Shown here: positions 17,815 to 26,539 of the stretch, piece by piece | Numbering within the stretch: the first letter of the stretch is position 1 | Layout: each line of letters begins with the position of its first letter | Assembly: GCF_037203765.1 (NCBI RefSeq) | Contig: NZ_JBBCAS010000007.1 | Coordinates: forward strand, 213,821-277,820 | DNA: 64,000 bases | Direction: 5' to 3' | Source of the DNA: Sediminicola sp037203765 | GTDB lineage: Bacteria > Bacteroidota > Bacteroidia > Flavobacteriales > Flavobacteriaceae | Notes under the pieces: generated by a model | Database searches by the model: none | The model's input: only the letters and a program-made list of their open reading frames with translations | What the model was told of the DNA's origin: nothing | Position numbers and translations under genes: made by a program

Positions 17815-20001
17815 CTATTTAATGAACAACAGCTCCCTGTATTTGGTCAATGGCCAAAGCTGGTCATCTACCAAACGTTCCAATTTATCACAGTGGTTTC
17901 TGATCTCCTCAAAATAAGGACGCACATTGTCACAATAGGCAAAGGCCTTTTTATTGACATCTGTCAGGGCATTGGCGCTCTTTCTGGCCTCTGTCATGGC
18001 ATCGGTCTTTTTCTTGAGGGCACTGATATGTTCTGCAATATTCTCAATCATAGAAAGCTGGCCCTCGGTAAGCGTTTTATGCGCCGCCCCATAGATGTCC
18101 TTCAGCCCCATGACATTTTTGATCAGCTTGTTCTGATAGGTAATGGCCGCAGGTATCAAATAGTTGTATACAATTTCATTGTACATCCTGCCCTCAATCT
18201 GCAAATGAAGAATATAGGCTTCCAATTCCACTTCCTGCCTAGCCCTTACCTCCACCTCGCTCATGACGTTCATGGACTTCAGCAGTGCCAAACTTTCCTT
18301 GGATGTCAAGATTTGTAAAGCTTGGGGTGTGGATTTATTATTGCTCAATTTTCTGCGCTTGGCCTCCTTTTCCCAATCCTCACTATAACCGTCCCCTTCA
18401 AACCTGATCTTCTTGGAGGTTTTGATATACTCCCTTAGGACATTGAAAACAGCTTCATCCTTTTTTAGGTTCTTCTTGTCTATCAGGGCATCCACCTCCT
18501 TTTTAAAGGCTATCAACTGCTTGGCCACAATGGTATTGAGAATGGTCATTGGCTTCGCACAGTTGGCCTTGGATCCAACCCCACGCATTTCAAATTTATT
18601 CCCCGTAAAGGCAAAAGGAGAGGTGCGGTTCCTATCGGTATTGTCCAATAAGATCTCCGGAATTTTCCCTACCACATTCAATTTCAGCTCTGTCTTTTCC
18701 TCCGGGGATAATTTCCCTTGGGAAACCCCTTCCAACTCATCGAGCACATCGCTCAATTGCTTCCCTATAAAAATGGAGAATATCGCCGGCGGTGCCTCAT
18801 TGGCCCCCAACCTATGGTCATTACTCGCAGAGGCTATGGAAGAACGCAAAAGCTCTTCATAGGTATCCACTGCCTTGATAGTATTGATAAAAAAGGTCAA
18901 AAACTGTAGGTTTTTCATGGGCGTGGACCCAGGGCTCAACAGGTTTACCCCTGTATCCGTGGCCAAGGACCAGTTGTTGTGTTTTCCAGAGCCATTAATA
19001 CCTGCAAATGGTTTTTCGTGAAAGAGCACTTTAAAGCTATGCTTGTCGGCTATCTTTTCCATGACGTCCATTAACAATAGGTTGTGGTCTACCGCCAAAT
19101 TGGCCTCCTCAAACACGGGTGCCAATTCAAATTGATTGGGTGCCACCTCGTTATGACGGGTCTTTACCGGGATTCCCAACTTGGTACACTCTTTCTCCAA
19201 ATCGCTCATAAAACTGAGCACCCTGCTAGGGATCACCCCAAAATAATGATCATCCAACTGTTGCCCTTTGGCGGCAGAATTGCCCACCAAGGTTCTCCCT
19301 GTCAATAATATATCTGGACGGGAATAGGCCAAAGCCTTGTCTACCAAAAAGTATTCCTGTTCCCAGCCTAAAGTGGCATTTACCTTGGATACATTTTTAT
19401 CAAAGTATTTGGCTACTGCTGTGGCAGCCTCATCTACAGCACTCAAGGCCCTTAATAACGGTGCCTTGTTGTCCAGGGCCTCTCCAGTGTAGGATACAAA
19501 TATGGTTGGGATACATAAGGTAGATCCATAGATAAATGCGGGGGAAGTGGGATCCCATGCGGTATAGCCTCTTGCCTCAAAGGTATTACGGATACCACCA
19601 TGGGGAAAGCTTGAGGCATCGGGTTCTTGCTGAACCAATTGTCCGCCACCAAATTTCTCCAAAGCCTTGCCATCTGGCAAAAGATCAAAAAAGGCATCGT
19701 GCTTTTCCGCTGTTGCCCCAGTGAGCGGTTGGAACCAATGCGTATAATGCGTAGCTCCCATTTGAATGGCCCAAGCTTTCATTCCTTCGGCAACCTGATC
19801 GGCTATTTTACGGTCCATTTTAGTCCCTGAAAAGATGGCTCCCTTTACTCGATCGAAAGCATCTTTAGTAAGGTATTGGAGCATTTTGTCTTCGTTGAAA
19901 ACATTTACCGCGAAAAGTTCTGAGCGTCTGCCCCTCTCTTCCACAGCAATGCGATTCCTATTGTTACTCTCCTTAATGGAGGAAAATCTTAGCTTGGACA
20001 T
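17815..20001 (-). CDS. glnN: Glutamine synthetase type III
   Basis: Joins ammonia to glutamate with ATP. It has 728 residues, the size of dodecameric GSIII and far longer than GSI or GSII. Motifs include GGIRNTFEARGYTAWDP near 135-150, LGWEQEYFLVD (metal and Glu site), VKTRHNEVAPNQFELAP, INGSGKHNNWSL and GVGSKANCAKPM, with the long C-terminal helical region specific to GSIII. It is transcribed divergently from a GSII gene with 204 bases between the starts. Having both types lets the cell match nitrogen supply; which one dominates cannot be told from sequence. Confidence 0.95.
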   Translation of the reverse strand: MSKLRFSSIKESNNRNRIAVEERGRRSELFAVNVFNEDKMLQYLTKDAFDRVKGAIFSGTKMDRKIADQVAEGMKAWAIQMGATHYTHWFQPLTGATAEKHDAFFDLLPDGKALEKFGGGQLVQQEPDASSFPHGGIRNTFEARGYTAWDPTSPAFIYGSTLCIPTIFVSYTGEALDNKAPLLRALSAVDEAATAVAKYFDKNVSKVNATLGWEQEYFLVDKALAYSRPDILLTGRTLVGNSAAKGQQLDDHYFGVIPSRVLSFMSDLEKECTKLGIPVKTRHNEVAPNQFELAPVFEEANLAVDHNLLLMDVMEKIADKHSFKVLFHEKPFAGINGSGKHNNWSLATDTGVNLLSPGSTPMKNLQFLTFFINTIKAVDTYEELLRSSIASASNDHRLGANEAPPAIFSIFIGKQLSDVLDELEGVSQGKLSPEEKTELKLNVVGKIPEILLDNTDRNRTSPFAFTGNKFEMRGVGSKANCAKPMTILNTIVAKQLIAFKKEVDALIDKKNLKKDEAVFNVLREYIKTSKKIRFEGDGYSEDWEKEAKRRKLSNNKSTPQALQILTSKESLALLKSMNVMSEVEVRARQEVELEAYILHLQIEGRMYNEIVYNYLIPAAITYQNKLIKNVMGLKDIYGAAHKTLTEGQLSMIENIAEHISALKKKTDAMTEARKSANALTDVNKKAFAYCDNVRPYFEEIRNHCDKLERLVDDQLWPLTKYRELLFIK

Positions 20002-20140
20002 ATGTGTACAATTACGTTTTGCGCAAAATTAAGAATTTAATAATTTAATGGACAAAAAATAAATTTAAATCAAAATACCCCCATTAATACAAGGGTAAAC
20101 AAAAAAAGAACCAACTTTAACACAATTGCCCCCTTAAAAT

Positions 20141-20177
20141 TTAGACAGGTAAGTGAAAATATATATTTTTGCCTGTC
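20141..20177 (+). promoter_or_regulatory. GSII promoter with overlapping inverted repeat
   Basis: TATTTTTG (20164-20171) fits TANNTTTG, and TTAG (20141-20144) lies 19 bases upstream in the -33 position (three of four bases match TTTG). The inverted repeat GACAGG (20144-20149) / CCTGTC (20172-20177) brackets the core promoter from the -33 box to just before the expected start of transcription. That geometry suits a dimeric repressor; the regulator is unknown. Confidence 0.5.
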
Positions 20178-20205
20178 TTAAAGATTAAAATTAACTACCA
20201 AGATT

Positions 20206-21216
20206 ATGAGCAAGTCAAAATTAGAGTACATTTGGTTGGACGGTTACGAACCAACTGCAAACCTGAGAAGTAAAACTAAAGTTGAAGATAATTTTAGTGG
20301 GAAGTTGGAAGATTGTGCTATTTGGTCTTTCGATGGAAGTTCTACAAAACAAGCTGAAGGCGGATCATCTGATTGCCTCTTAAAGCCTGTTGCCATATAT
20401 CCAGATCCAGCAAGGAAAAATGGATACATAGTAATGACTGAAGTTTTAAATCCTGATGGAACACCTCACATATCCAACTCAAGAGCCACAATTGATGATG
20501 AGGATGGCGATTTCTGGTTTGGTTTTGAGCAGGAATATTTTATCATGGACAAAACCACCCAATTACCATTAGGTTTCCCTGTAGGTGGTTACCCAGGTCC
20601 ACAAGGGATGTACTACTGCTCTGTTGGTGGAAAAAACACTCACGGAAGAGCATTTGTAGAGGAGCACGCCGATTTATGTATTGCAGCCGGATTGAACTTT
20701 GAAGGTATCAACCAAGAGGTTGCCAGTGGACAATGGGAATTCCAATTGTTCGCCAAAGGTGCCAAGAAAGCCGGAGACGAAATTTGGGTTGCCAGATATT
20801 TGTTGGACCGTTTGACTGAAAAATATGGTTACTATATTGAATACCACCCAAAACCGATCAAAGGAGATTGGAACGGTTCCGGTATGCATGCGAACTTCTC
20901 CAACACGACTTTGAGAACTTGTGGTTCCAAAGAAGTATACGAGAAGATCTGTGAAGCTTTTAGACCTGTTACCGCTGAACATATTGCCGTTTACGGTGAG
21001 TTCAACGATCAGCGTTTGACCGGGAAACACGAAACTGCATCTATCCATGACTTTAGCTATGGTGTATCCGATAGGGGAGCTTCCATTAGAATTCCTATCA
21101 TTACCGTTCAAAAAGGATGGAAAGGATGGTTGGAAGATAGAAGACCAGCTTCTAACGGTGATCCATACAAGATTGCAGGTAGAATTGTAAAAACGGTTAA
21201 ATCTGCAAAGGTTTAA
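20206..21216 (+). CDS. glnII: Glutamine synthetase type II (eukaryote-like)
   Basis: A 336-residue ATP-dependent glutamine synthetase of the short GSII class. Motifs are SFDGSSTKQAEGGSSDC (beta-grasp and ATP entry), GFEQEYFIMD, GRAFVEEH, NQEVASGQWEFQ, NGSGMHANFS and DRGASIRIP, which hold the metal-, ATP- and glutamate-binding residues. Bacterial GSII is common in Flavobacteriia next to GSIII, as here. It has its own promoter with an inverted repeat and its own terminator, so it is a single-gene transcript. Confidence 0.94.
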   Translation: MSKSKLEYIWLDGYEPTANLRSKTKVEDNFSGKLEDCAIWSFDGSSTKQAEGGSSDCLLKPVAIYPDPARKNGYIVMTEVLNPDGTPHISNSRATIDDEDGDFWFGFEQEYFIMDKTTQLPLGFPVGGYPGPQGMYYCSVGGKNTHGRAFVEEHADLCIAAGLNFEGINQEVASGQWEFQLFAKGAKKAGDEIWVARYLLDRLTEKYGYYIEYHPKPIKGDWNGSGMHANFSNTTLRTCGSKEVYEKICEAFRPVTAEHIAVYGEFNDQRLTGKHETASIHDFSYGVSDRGASIRIPIITVQKGWKGWLEDRRPASNGDPYKIAGRIVKTVKSAKV

Positions 21217-21248
21217 TCCTGAAGATAAATTAATTGTTGAATACTTTG

Positions 21249-21284
21249 AAAAGCCTTTGGAAATCCAAAGGCTTTTCTTTTTTT
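21249..21284 (+). terminator. GSII terminator
   Basis: A 12-base perfect stem (AAAAGCCTTTGG / CCAAAGGCTTTT) with an AAAT loop is followed by a T-rich tail. Its tail overlaps the 3' end of the converging antiporter gene. Confidence 0.92.
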
Positions 21285-22221
21285 ATGATATGGTGTGGTA
21301 AATGAATGCCAGGTAAAATCCCAAAAGTACCAGACCATCTCGCCAGCCCAGGCGCAAGCCTTTGGGAAAGAACACCAAGGGCAGGATCAAAAATGATATG
21401 CCCAACATCCAAAAGATATCACTACTCAAAAGACCTTGATCTATTACGTCGATTGGGGTTACCATGGCAGTTATACCCAAAACAGCCAAAAGGTTGAATA
21501 TATTTGAACCAATGAGATTTCCAAGGGAGATTGCCTTTTCCTTCTTCATGACCGCAATCACCGAAGCCGCCAATTCAGGGATACTGGTTCCAACAGATAC
21601 CACGGTTACGGCAATTACCCTATCACTTACCCCATAGAACGATGCTAGACCGACTGCCCCATTGATAAGCAGCTCCGACCCACCCCAGAGTCCAACACCC
21701 CCAAGACCCAAGAACAGAACCGTTCTATCCAGTGGCAGTAGCACATCATCTTCCGGCATTTCGTCCACAACGGCCGTTTTTTGAAATCTTAACAGATAGA
21801 CCAAAAACAAAAATAGGACCACAACCATAACGATCCCCTCCCCTTGTCCCAACCTTCCATCAAAATATATAAAGCCAAAAAATAATAGTGAGGCTACCAT
21901 CATCACCGGCCAATTGGTGGTATAAAAATTTTTGCGAACATCTATGGGACCCAAAATTACGGTAATGGCCAATACAAGGCCCAAGTTGGCAATATTGGAC
22001 CCAACCACATTGCCCAATGCCAGATCAGGAAAACCATCTAGGGCTGCGTTGATGCTCACGATCAATTCAGGGGCCGAAGTAGCAAAAGACACTACCGTCA
22101 TCCCCACTACAATTTTAGGAATGCTCAGTCGCAAAGAAATGGCAACTGCCGCTTTTAACAGCCAATTACCCCCCATGATCAGCATTGTGAGCCCCAAGAT
22201 GACGAATAGGATATTCTGCAT
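21283..22221 (-). CDS. Sodium/calcium antiporter (CaCA family, YrbG-like)
   Basis: A 312-residue inner-membrane exchanger with about ten helices in two inverted halves. The alpha-repeat signatures are SFATSAPELIVSI with GNVVGSNIANLGL in the first half and SVGTSIPELAASV with GNLIGSNIFNLLA in the second, holding the ion-binding Glu and Asn residues. A cytosolic loop near 155 (EMPEDDVLLP) joins the halves. The length is as in E. coli YrbG (about 325). It probably exports Ca2+ in exchange for Na+. It converges with the GSII gene and diverges from the BlaI gene. Confidence 0.92.
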   Translation of the reverse strand: MQNILFVILGLTMLIMGGNWLLKAAVAISLRLSIPKIVVGMTVVSFATSAPELIVSINAALDGFPDLALGNVVGSNIANLGLVLAITVILGPIDVRKNFYTTNWPVMMVASLLFFGFIYFDGRLGQGEGIVMVVVLFLFLVYLLRFQKTAVVDEMPEDDVLLPLDRTVLFLGLGGVGLWGGSELLINGAVGLASFYGVSDRVIAVTVVSVGTSIPELAASVIAVMKKEKAISLGNLIGSNIFNLLAVLGITAMVTPIDVIDQGLLSSDIFWMLGISFLILPLVFFPKGLRLGWRDGLVLLGFYLAFIYHTIS

Positions 22222-22303
22222 TCTTAAGGTTTTACCTGTAAATATAAATGAATCCCAACCAACTTTAAGCTTGGACCAAAAAACACCACATCTACTATTT
22301 TTT

Positions 22304-22357
22304 TAGTTAAATAACTACTAAAATAGTTTGTTAACTATAATTTTAGTTTTATGTTTG
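22304..22357 (+). promoter_or_regulatory. blaI/M56 promoter with tandem operators
   Basis: A full Bacteroidota promoter is visible: TTTG at 22327-22330, 19 bases, TATGTTTG at 22350-22357, 18 bases before the start codon. Two 16-base sites of the form AACTA-N6-TAGTT lie at 22313-22328 (overlapping the -33 box) and 22333-22348 (within the spacer), 20 bases apart. A third related palindrome, TAGTTAAATAACTA, is at 22304-22317. BlaI/MecI-type repressors bind such palindromes and control their own operon. Confidence 0.8.
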
Positions 22358-22375
22358 GTCTAAAATTGGTGAATT

Positions 22376-22735
22376 ATGCAAAAGCTAACGAATAAGGAAG
22401 AGGAGATTATGAAAATACTGTGGCAGTTAAAAAAAGCATTTGTCAAAGAAATTATGGCCGAAATAAAAGATGACCAACCACACTACAACACCCTGTCCAC
22501 CATAGTTCGTAATTTGGAGGACAAGAAGTATGTTGCCCACGAGGCTTTTGGGAACACCCACAGATATTACCCATTGATTTCCAAGGAGGACTATCGGAAG
22601 AAATATATAAATTCCACTTTGGCTGATTATTACGATAATTCCTATAAAAGCATGGTCTCGTTTTTCGCCAAAGAGGATAAAATTTCTGTGGACGAATTAA
22701 AAGAAATTATCAACCTGATTGAAAAGAACAAATAG
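22376..22735 (+). CDS. BlaI/MecI/CopY-family repressor
   Basis: A 119-residue winged-helix repressor: KLTNKEEEIMKILWQ (N-terminal helix), YNTLSTIVRNLEDKKYV (recognition helix and wing) and a C-terminal dimerisation and cleavage region ending LIEKNK. It probably binds the tandem AACTA-N6-TAGTT sites just upstream, overlapping its own promoter. The next gene, an M56 protease, starts one base after the stop. In BlaR1/BlaI systems the membrane protease leads to loss of the repressor; the same wiring is likely here, though the signal need not be a beta-lactam, and no beta-lactamase is encoded nearby. Confidence 0.92.
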   Translation: MQKLTNKEEEIMKILWQLKKAFVKEIMAEIKDDQPHYNTLSTIVRNLEDKKYVAHEAFGNTHRYYPLISKEDYRKKYINSTLADYYDNSYKSMVSFFAKEDKISVDELKEIINLIEKNK

Positions 22736-22736
22736 T

Positions 22737-24620
22737 ATGGAACCCTTTATAATCTATCTCTTAAAATCTTCAGGCTTGGTGTTGTTGTTCCTATTGTGTT
22801 ATGCCGTACTTCTACAAAAGGAAACAGCGTTTAAGGCCAATCGGATATTTTTGAATCTGGGACTACTCATTTCGCTGGCACTTCCATTGGTAACTTTTAC
22901 CAAAACCATATGGATCGAAACAACTAGTATGCTACTACCAACAATGACAACAATACCTTCACCCAACCATGCAATCCAAGATGTTTTTGATTGGCAAGGT
23001 CTTTTACTTCCGCTTTATGCCATTGGTAGTTCTATACTTTTATTACGATTTATTGTTCAACTATTATCGCTTAAAAAACTGATCAAAGAAAGCACAATAG
23101 CTGGTAGCGGGCCATACAAAATTGCAGAAACCCAAAGAATCATTGCCCCTTTCTCCTTTTTCAATTATATCGTATACCACAAACCTGTTTACACAAAAGA
23201 AGAACTTAACAATATTCTAACCCATGAAAAAGTACATGTAGCGGGCAAACACTCGTTGGATATTATTTTTATGCATTTAGTATCGATTTTCTTGTGGTTC
23301 AATCCCTTCATCTGGCTCTATAAAACCTATATGGAGCAAAATCTTGAATTCATTGCGGATCATGAAACCGCCAAAATCAATCAAAACCTCAAAAGCTATC
23401 AATATTTATTACTTAAATCAAGCGTGGGAAGTCATCAATTCTCCATTGTAAATCCATTTTTTAATTCATTAATCAAAAAACGAATCGTCATGTTAAACAA
23501 ATCAAAATCAAACAAAAAGCAGGCGTGGAAATACGCCTTAATTATTCCTATGCTCATTGGGTTCATCTTCCTTTTCAACATAGAGACCGTTGCCCAATAC
23601 AGAACAGAAAATAGTGAAGAGTTAGAGCAGCAGGAAGTGGTATTCACCATTACTAAAGAACAATCCAATAAAGATTTGGATGAACTTAAGAAGGAAATTA
23701 AATCCAACCATGGAGGCACCTTAAAAATCAATGGTCTCAAAAGAAATGATGCGGGAGAAATTTCTGCTATCACCGTCGAATTTCAGGATAAGGAAAAAGG
23801 GATGGTAAGGGCCAGATACAATGAAGACAATGGCATAGAACCAATACTGTTTGGAACGAATACTACGGGCGGCATGTTTATTGTGTCTGGGGATCATGAT
23901 ATACCATTTGGTCCAAGTGGAATGCATGCTGCTTCCAAGAATATAAAAATCAGAAAGGAGATTGGTCGTGCCAAAAGGGACATGGAGCACAGTGCCGCCT
24001 ATAATGACAAAGAAAAGCATGTAGTTGTTTTACAAGAAAATGGGGAGGAAACCATTTTGGTCAATGGCAAAAAAGTGACCCGGGAAGAGTTTGAAGCGAT
24101 GGAAAAAGAGGATCATGATAAGGAAATTATTATTAAAAAAATACAGCAAGGCGATGGAGAGGACAATATTTGGATTGAATCCCCTGGCAACAAAACACAA
24201 AAGATAATTATCAAAGAAGTTGACGGCAAAAAGACCATTGAAGTCAACGGGAAAAAAATATCTCCAGAAGATTTTGACAAAATGAAGATGAAGATGGAAG
24301 CTGAGGAGATGAAATTACATATGGGGCATCATAAAAACAAAGAGAAAATGAAATCTGTTTTCATAATGAAGAATGGCGATGAGGAAATTGAGGAAGATTA
24401 TGAAGAAGAATTAATCCACTCTACCCTAATGAATTTGGCGGATAGCGAAGATTTCAAAATAATGATTGATGGCAAGGAGTCTACGAAGGCCGAAATGCAA
24501 AAACTATCACCAGATGAAATTGCCACCTTTGATGTCTTAAAAGAAGAAAAAGATAACGGCAAGCAGGATGCTAAAAATAACACTGTTATTATAAAAATCC
24601 GGACCAAGAAGAAACAATAA
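22737..24620 (+). CDS. M56 (BlaR1-like) membrane metallopeptidase with long C-terminal tail
   Basis: The start MEPFIIYLLKSSG (22737) gives 627 residues. Three N-terminal membrane helices precede the zinc site HEKVH (163-167), with Glu and Asp in EFIADHE (204-210), and a fourth helix at about 265-282. The remaining 340 residues form a charged tail, on the side opposite the protease domain, with no penicillin-binding domain. The tail holds three related segments: ILVNGKKVTREEF (about 440), IEVNGKKISPEDF (about 500) and IMIDGKESTKAEM (about 574). The last continues LSPDEIATFDVLK, which resembles the plug motif of TonB-dependent receptors. It is the probable sensor-protease for the BlaI-type repressor encoded one base upstream; the ligand is unknown. 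Confidence 0.88.
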   Translation: MEPFIIYLLKSSGLVLLFLLCYAVLLQKETAFKANRIFLNLGLLISLALPLVTFTKTIWIETTSMLLPTMTTIPSPNHAIQDVFDWQGLLLPLYAIGSSILLLRFIVQLLSLKKLIKESTIAGSGPYKIAETQRIIAPFSFFNYIVYHKPVYTKEELNNILTHEKVHVAGKHSLDIIFMHLVSIFLWFNPFIWLYKTYMEQNLEFIADHETAKINQNLKSYQYLLLKSSVGSHQFSIVNPFFNSLIKKRIVMLNKSKSNKKQAWKYALIIPMLIGFIFLFNIETVAQYRTENSEELEQQEVVFTITKEQSNKDLDELKKEIKSNHGGTLKINGLKRNDAGEISAITVEFQDKEKGMVRARYNEDNGIEPILFGTNTTGGMFIVSGDHDIPFGPSGMHAASKNIKIRKEIGRAKRDMEHSAAYNDKEKHVVVLQENGEETILVNGKKVTREEFEAMEKEDHDKEIIIKKIQQGDGEDNIWIESPGNKTQKIIIKEVDGKKTIEVNGKKISPEDFDKMKMKMEAEEMKLHMGHHKNKEKMKSVFIMKNGDEEIEEDYEEELIHSTLMNLADSEDFKIMIDGKESTKAEMQKLSPDEIATFDVLKEEKDNGKQDAKNNTVIIKIRTKKKQ

Positions 24621-24643
24621 TAGTTGCTTGATTCTTTTAAATT

Positions 24644-24668
24644 CGCTCTCATCCAGAGCGTTTTTTTT
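24644..24668 (+). terminator. Terminator of the blaI-M56 operon
   Basis: CGCTCT/AGAGCG stem with a five-base loop and eight T, starting 23 bases after the M56 stop. The next 310 bases are AT-rich and hold no gene I can support until the small ORF at 24981. Confidence 0.88.
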
Positions 24669-24980
24669 ATGTAAAAAAAGACGGAACGATTATTTTTTAT
24701 AATTTAGAGGATCAAAATGCCCTAGGTATTTAAAATACGAGCACAAATCCCCCTTCAGCTCTTACAGATTTTTACATCTGAATCAAAATTTATTACAATT
24801 TGGAACTTTTATTAAGGCCGATGATTTAACATTAAAATAATATTGATTTATTTAGTTACAAATCTATATGCAAATACATTAAATCAATGGCTCAGGCTTG
24901 GAAATATGGGTTGGATTATGGTATATTGAGATAATAATCGATTATACGAATCCTAATTATTAACCTTAAAACAACAAATT

Positions 24981-25043
24981 ATGATCACTCTTGCTAAAAT
25001 TTTATTATTTGTATTAATGTCACTGATCATGATATTAGCGTAA
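24981..25043 (+). CDS. Possible 20-residue hydrophobic peptide
   Basis: ATG to TAA encodes MITLAKILLFVLMSLIMILA, which is almost entirely hydrophobic and could form one membrane helix. It is followed 27 bases later by a terminator-like hairpin (25071-25095), so the stretch could be a short transcript of its own. It is too short for codon statistics, and I know no family; it could be chance in AT-rich DNA. The close spacing of ATG, hydrophobic ORF, stop and terminator is the only support. Confidence 0.35.
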   Translation: MITLAKILLFVLMSLIMILA

Positions 25044-25070
25044 GGAACACACAATAGGCCTATATAAAAC

Positions 25071-25095
25071 AAAGGGCGCCGCAAGGCACCCTTTT
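25071..25095 (+). terminator. Terminator-like hairpin after the 20-residue ORF
   Basis: AAAGGG-C-GCC, GCAA loop, GGC-A-CCCTTT: nine pairs and one mismatch, then TTTT. It would end a short RNA covering 24981-25043. Confidence 0.65.
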
Positions 25096-25131
25096 CATTG
25101 TAAATAACCTTTATATTTGGAAAAAATTTCA

Positions 25132-25284
25132 ATGAGAAAACACTTCTTCAAATTTTTGGCCAAGGTGAACCGATTTTTCCTTCCCTCCTACTCCAAAAAA
25201 CAATTGGATCTTGCCAAAGCTTCAAAATTTCAGATGGCCATCATTGGATGGCGTTATTATGTAACGCTGCACGCCCTGGATTGA
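25132..25284 (+). CDS. Short basic protein (50 aa) of a flavobacterial family
   Basis: ATG at 25132 to TGA at 25284 encodes 50 residues beginning MRKHFFKFLAKVNRFFLPSY and ending WRYYVTLHALD, with SKKQLDLAKASKFQ between. From memory, very similar 50-residue proteins (pattern F-K-x-L-x-K-x-N-R, LPSYSKK, LDLxKA, W-x-YYV-x-x-x-ALD) are widespread in Flavobacteriaceae; some database entries call them SsrA-binding protein, which they are far too short to be. It is strongly basic with an amphipathic N-terminal helix. A TATATTTG -7 box lies at 25112-25119. Function unknown. It ends four bases before the 3' end of the converging LacI gene. Confidence 0.75.
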   Translation: MRKHFFKFLAKVNRFFLPSYSKKQLDLAKASKFQMAIIGWRYYVTLHALD

Positions 25285-25288
25285 ACTA

Positions 25289-26287
25289 TCAATATATCTT
25301 CTTCTCAATACTATCTATGCGCATGGTCTGCATGGTATCCAACTCTTTTTTTTCCAATTGGGAAATTAACAGCTCTGCCGACTTTTCTCCAAGAAATTTG
25401 CCCCGCTGTGAAATGGCAGATACCCCTTTGATGTTTTCAAAAGTCGATTTCTGATTGGAATACCCATAAATTAGCAATTGGTCTGTTCCCAAATGCTTAC
25501 GGATTTCCATATCATTTATGATTGTTTCCAAAAGGTACTGATTCGAAATAATCAATTTGCTTATCTTTTTGGATTTGATATTAGCCACTACTTCCTTGAC
25601 AAAAGATTCTTCACCATTGGACTTCATCAATTCCACATCTTTGTATTGATGTTCATTTTCCAAGGCATCCAGAATACCTTTTTTCCGTCTATCCAAGTAT
25701 ATGGCATCGGAAAATGAATCCACGACCAGTACCTTGTCCGTATTGGATATCCCAATATTCTTGATGGAATTATATGCCTCTTCATAGAAGTCTATACTTA
25801 CCTTATGCACCCTTAATTCTTCCGGCACCTTATTGGCAAGCACTACTTCCATTCCAGAATTAACAGCCTTTACTATATGATCATATTGCCCAACACCAAT
25901 GGTTTCATCGGTCAAGGAAATGATGATACCGTCAATTCCCTTATCACTGAGAAAATCTACATTTTCAGATTCTCTTTCCGAGCTGTAGTTGGAAGTACAC
26001 AATATAGCATTGTAGCCGTGAATATGGGCAACCTTTTCTATCCCAATGAACAACTTTGCAGAGAACCGGTCCAAAACACTTGGTATGATCACCCCAATGG
26101 TTTTGGTCCTACCTTTTTTGAGGCTTAAACCTAAGGAATTGGGCCTGTACTTGTATTTCAAAGCTACTTCCTTAACTCTTTTCTTGGTAAGCTCACTAAT
26201 CTCAGGACTGTTGTTCAGTGCTTTGGAGACCGTGGAAGGTGACAAATTTAAGATCTTGGATAGATCCTTAAGTGTTAAGTTTTTCAC
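25289..26287 (-). CDS. LacI-family transcriptional regulator (GTG start)
   Basis: A 332-residue repressor: N-terminal LacI helix-turn-helix (LTLKDLSKILNLSPSTVSKALNN is its core, residues 4-25; YRPNSLG marks the hinge) and a periplasmic-binding-protein-like effector domain (TIGVIIPSV, GIDGIIISL, VVDSFSDA, LLIYGYSN). The best start is GTG at 26287; the frame extends only to a TTG at 26314. Such regulators usually bind a sugar and control uptake genes, but no sugar genes adjoin it. The laminarin-type locus starts 3.5 kb away, with a tRNA and other genes between, so its target is open. Confidence 0.88.
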   Translation of the reverse strand: MKNLTLKDLSKILNLSPSTVSKALNNSPEISELTKKRVKEVALKYKYRPNSLGLSLKKGRTKTIGVIIPSVLDRFSAKLFIGIEKVAHIHGYNAILCTSNYSSERESENVDFLSDKGIDGIIISLTDETIGVGQYDHIVKAVNSGMEVVLANKVPEELRVHKVSIDFYEEAYNSIKNIGISNTDKVLVVDSFSDAIYLDRRKKGILDALENEHQYKDVELMKSNGEESFVKEVVANIKSKKISKLIISNQYLLETIINDMEIRKHLGTDQLLIYGYSNQKSTFENIKGVSAISQRGKFLGEKSAELLISQLEKKELDTMQTMRIDSIEKKIY

Positions 26288-26478
26288 GTACTGATTATTT
26301 AATATTATCCACAATGATTATGGTACAAAGTGGCCTCTTTGCCGATTGACCTTTAATTGGATTTGTACAAAAATAGACAGTTGGTACCGTATTCCATGCA
26401 AAATCCCAAAAAAGTCCTCTACCAAGTTCTTGAAAATCCTCTAAAAAATCTTATTTTCATTACTTTTTGCATTTGTTC

Positions 26479-26509
26479 TTTGCTGTAATTACAAAAAGAA
26501 ATATATTTG
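26479..26509 (+). promoter_or_regulatory. Consensus promoter of tRNA-Arg
   Basis: TTTG (26479-26482), 19 bases, TATATTTG (26502-26509): an exact match to TTTG-N19-TANNTTTG. Transcription would start near 26516, about 25 bases before the tRNA. Confidence 0.85.
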
Positions 26510-26539
26510 CAGCCCGTTAGCGCGGAAATCGCTAAAAAA

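Noticed and set aside
17473..18318. 281-codon open frame on the plus strand
   Set aside because: It runs antisense to purM, the terminator and glnN, crossing two well-supported genes; its composition looks like a shadow.
22376..24620. Beta-lactam resistance system
   Set aside because: BlaI- and M56-type genes are present, but the sensor has no penicillin-binding domain and no beta-lactamase or PBP2a gene is in the window.
25132..25284. SsrA-binding protein SmpB
   Set aside because: The product has 50 residues, about a third of SmpB, and lacks its motifs.
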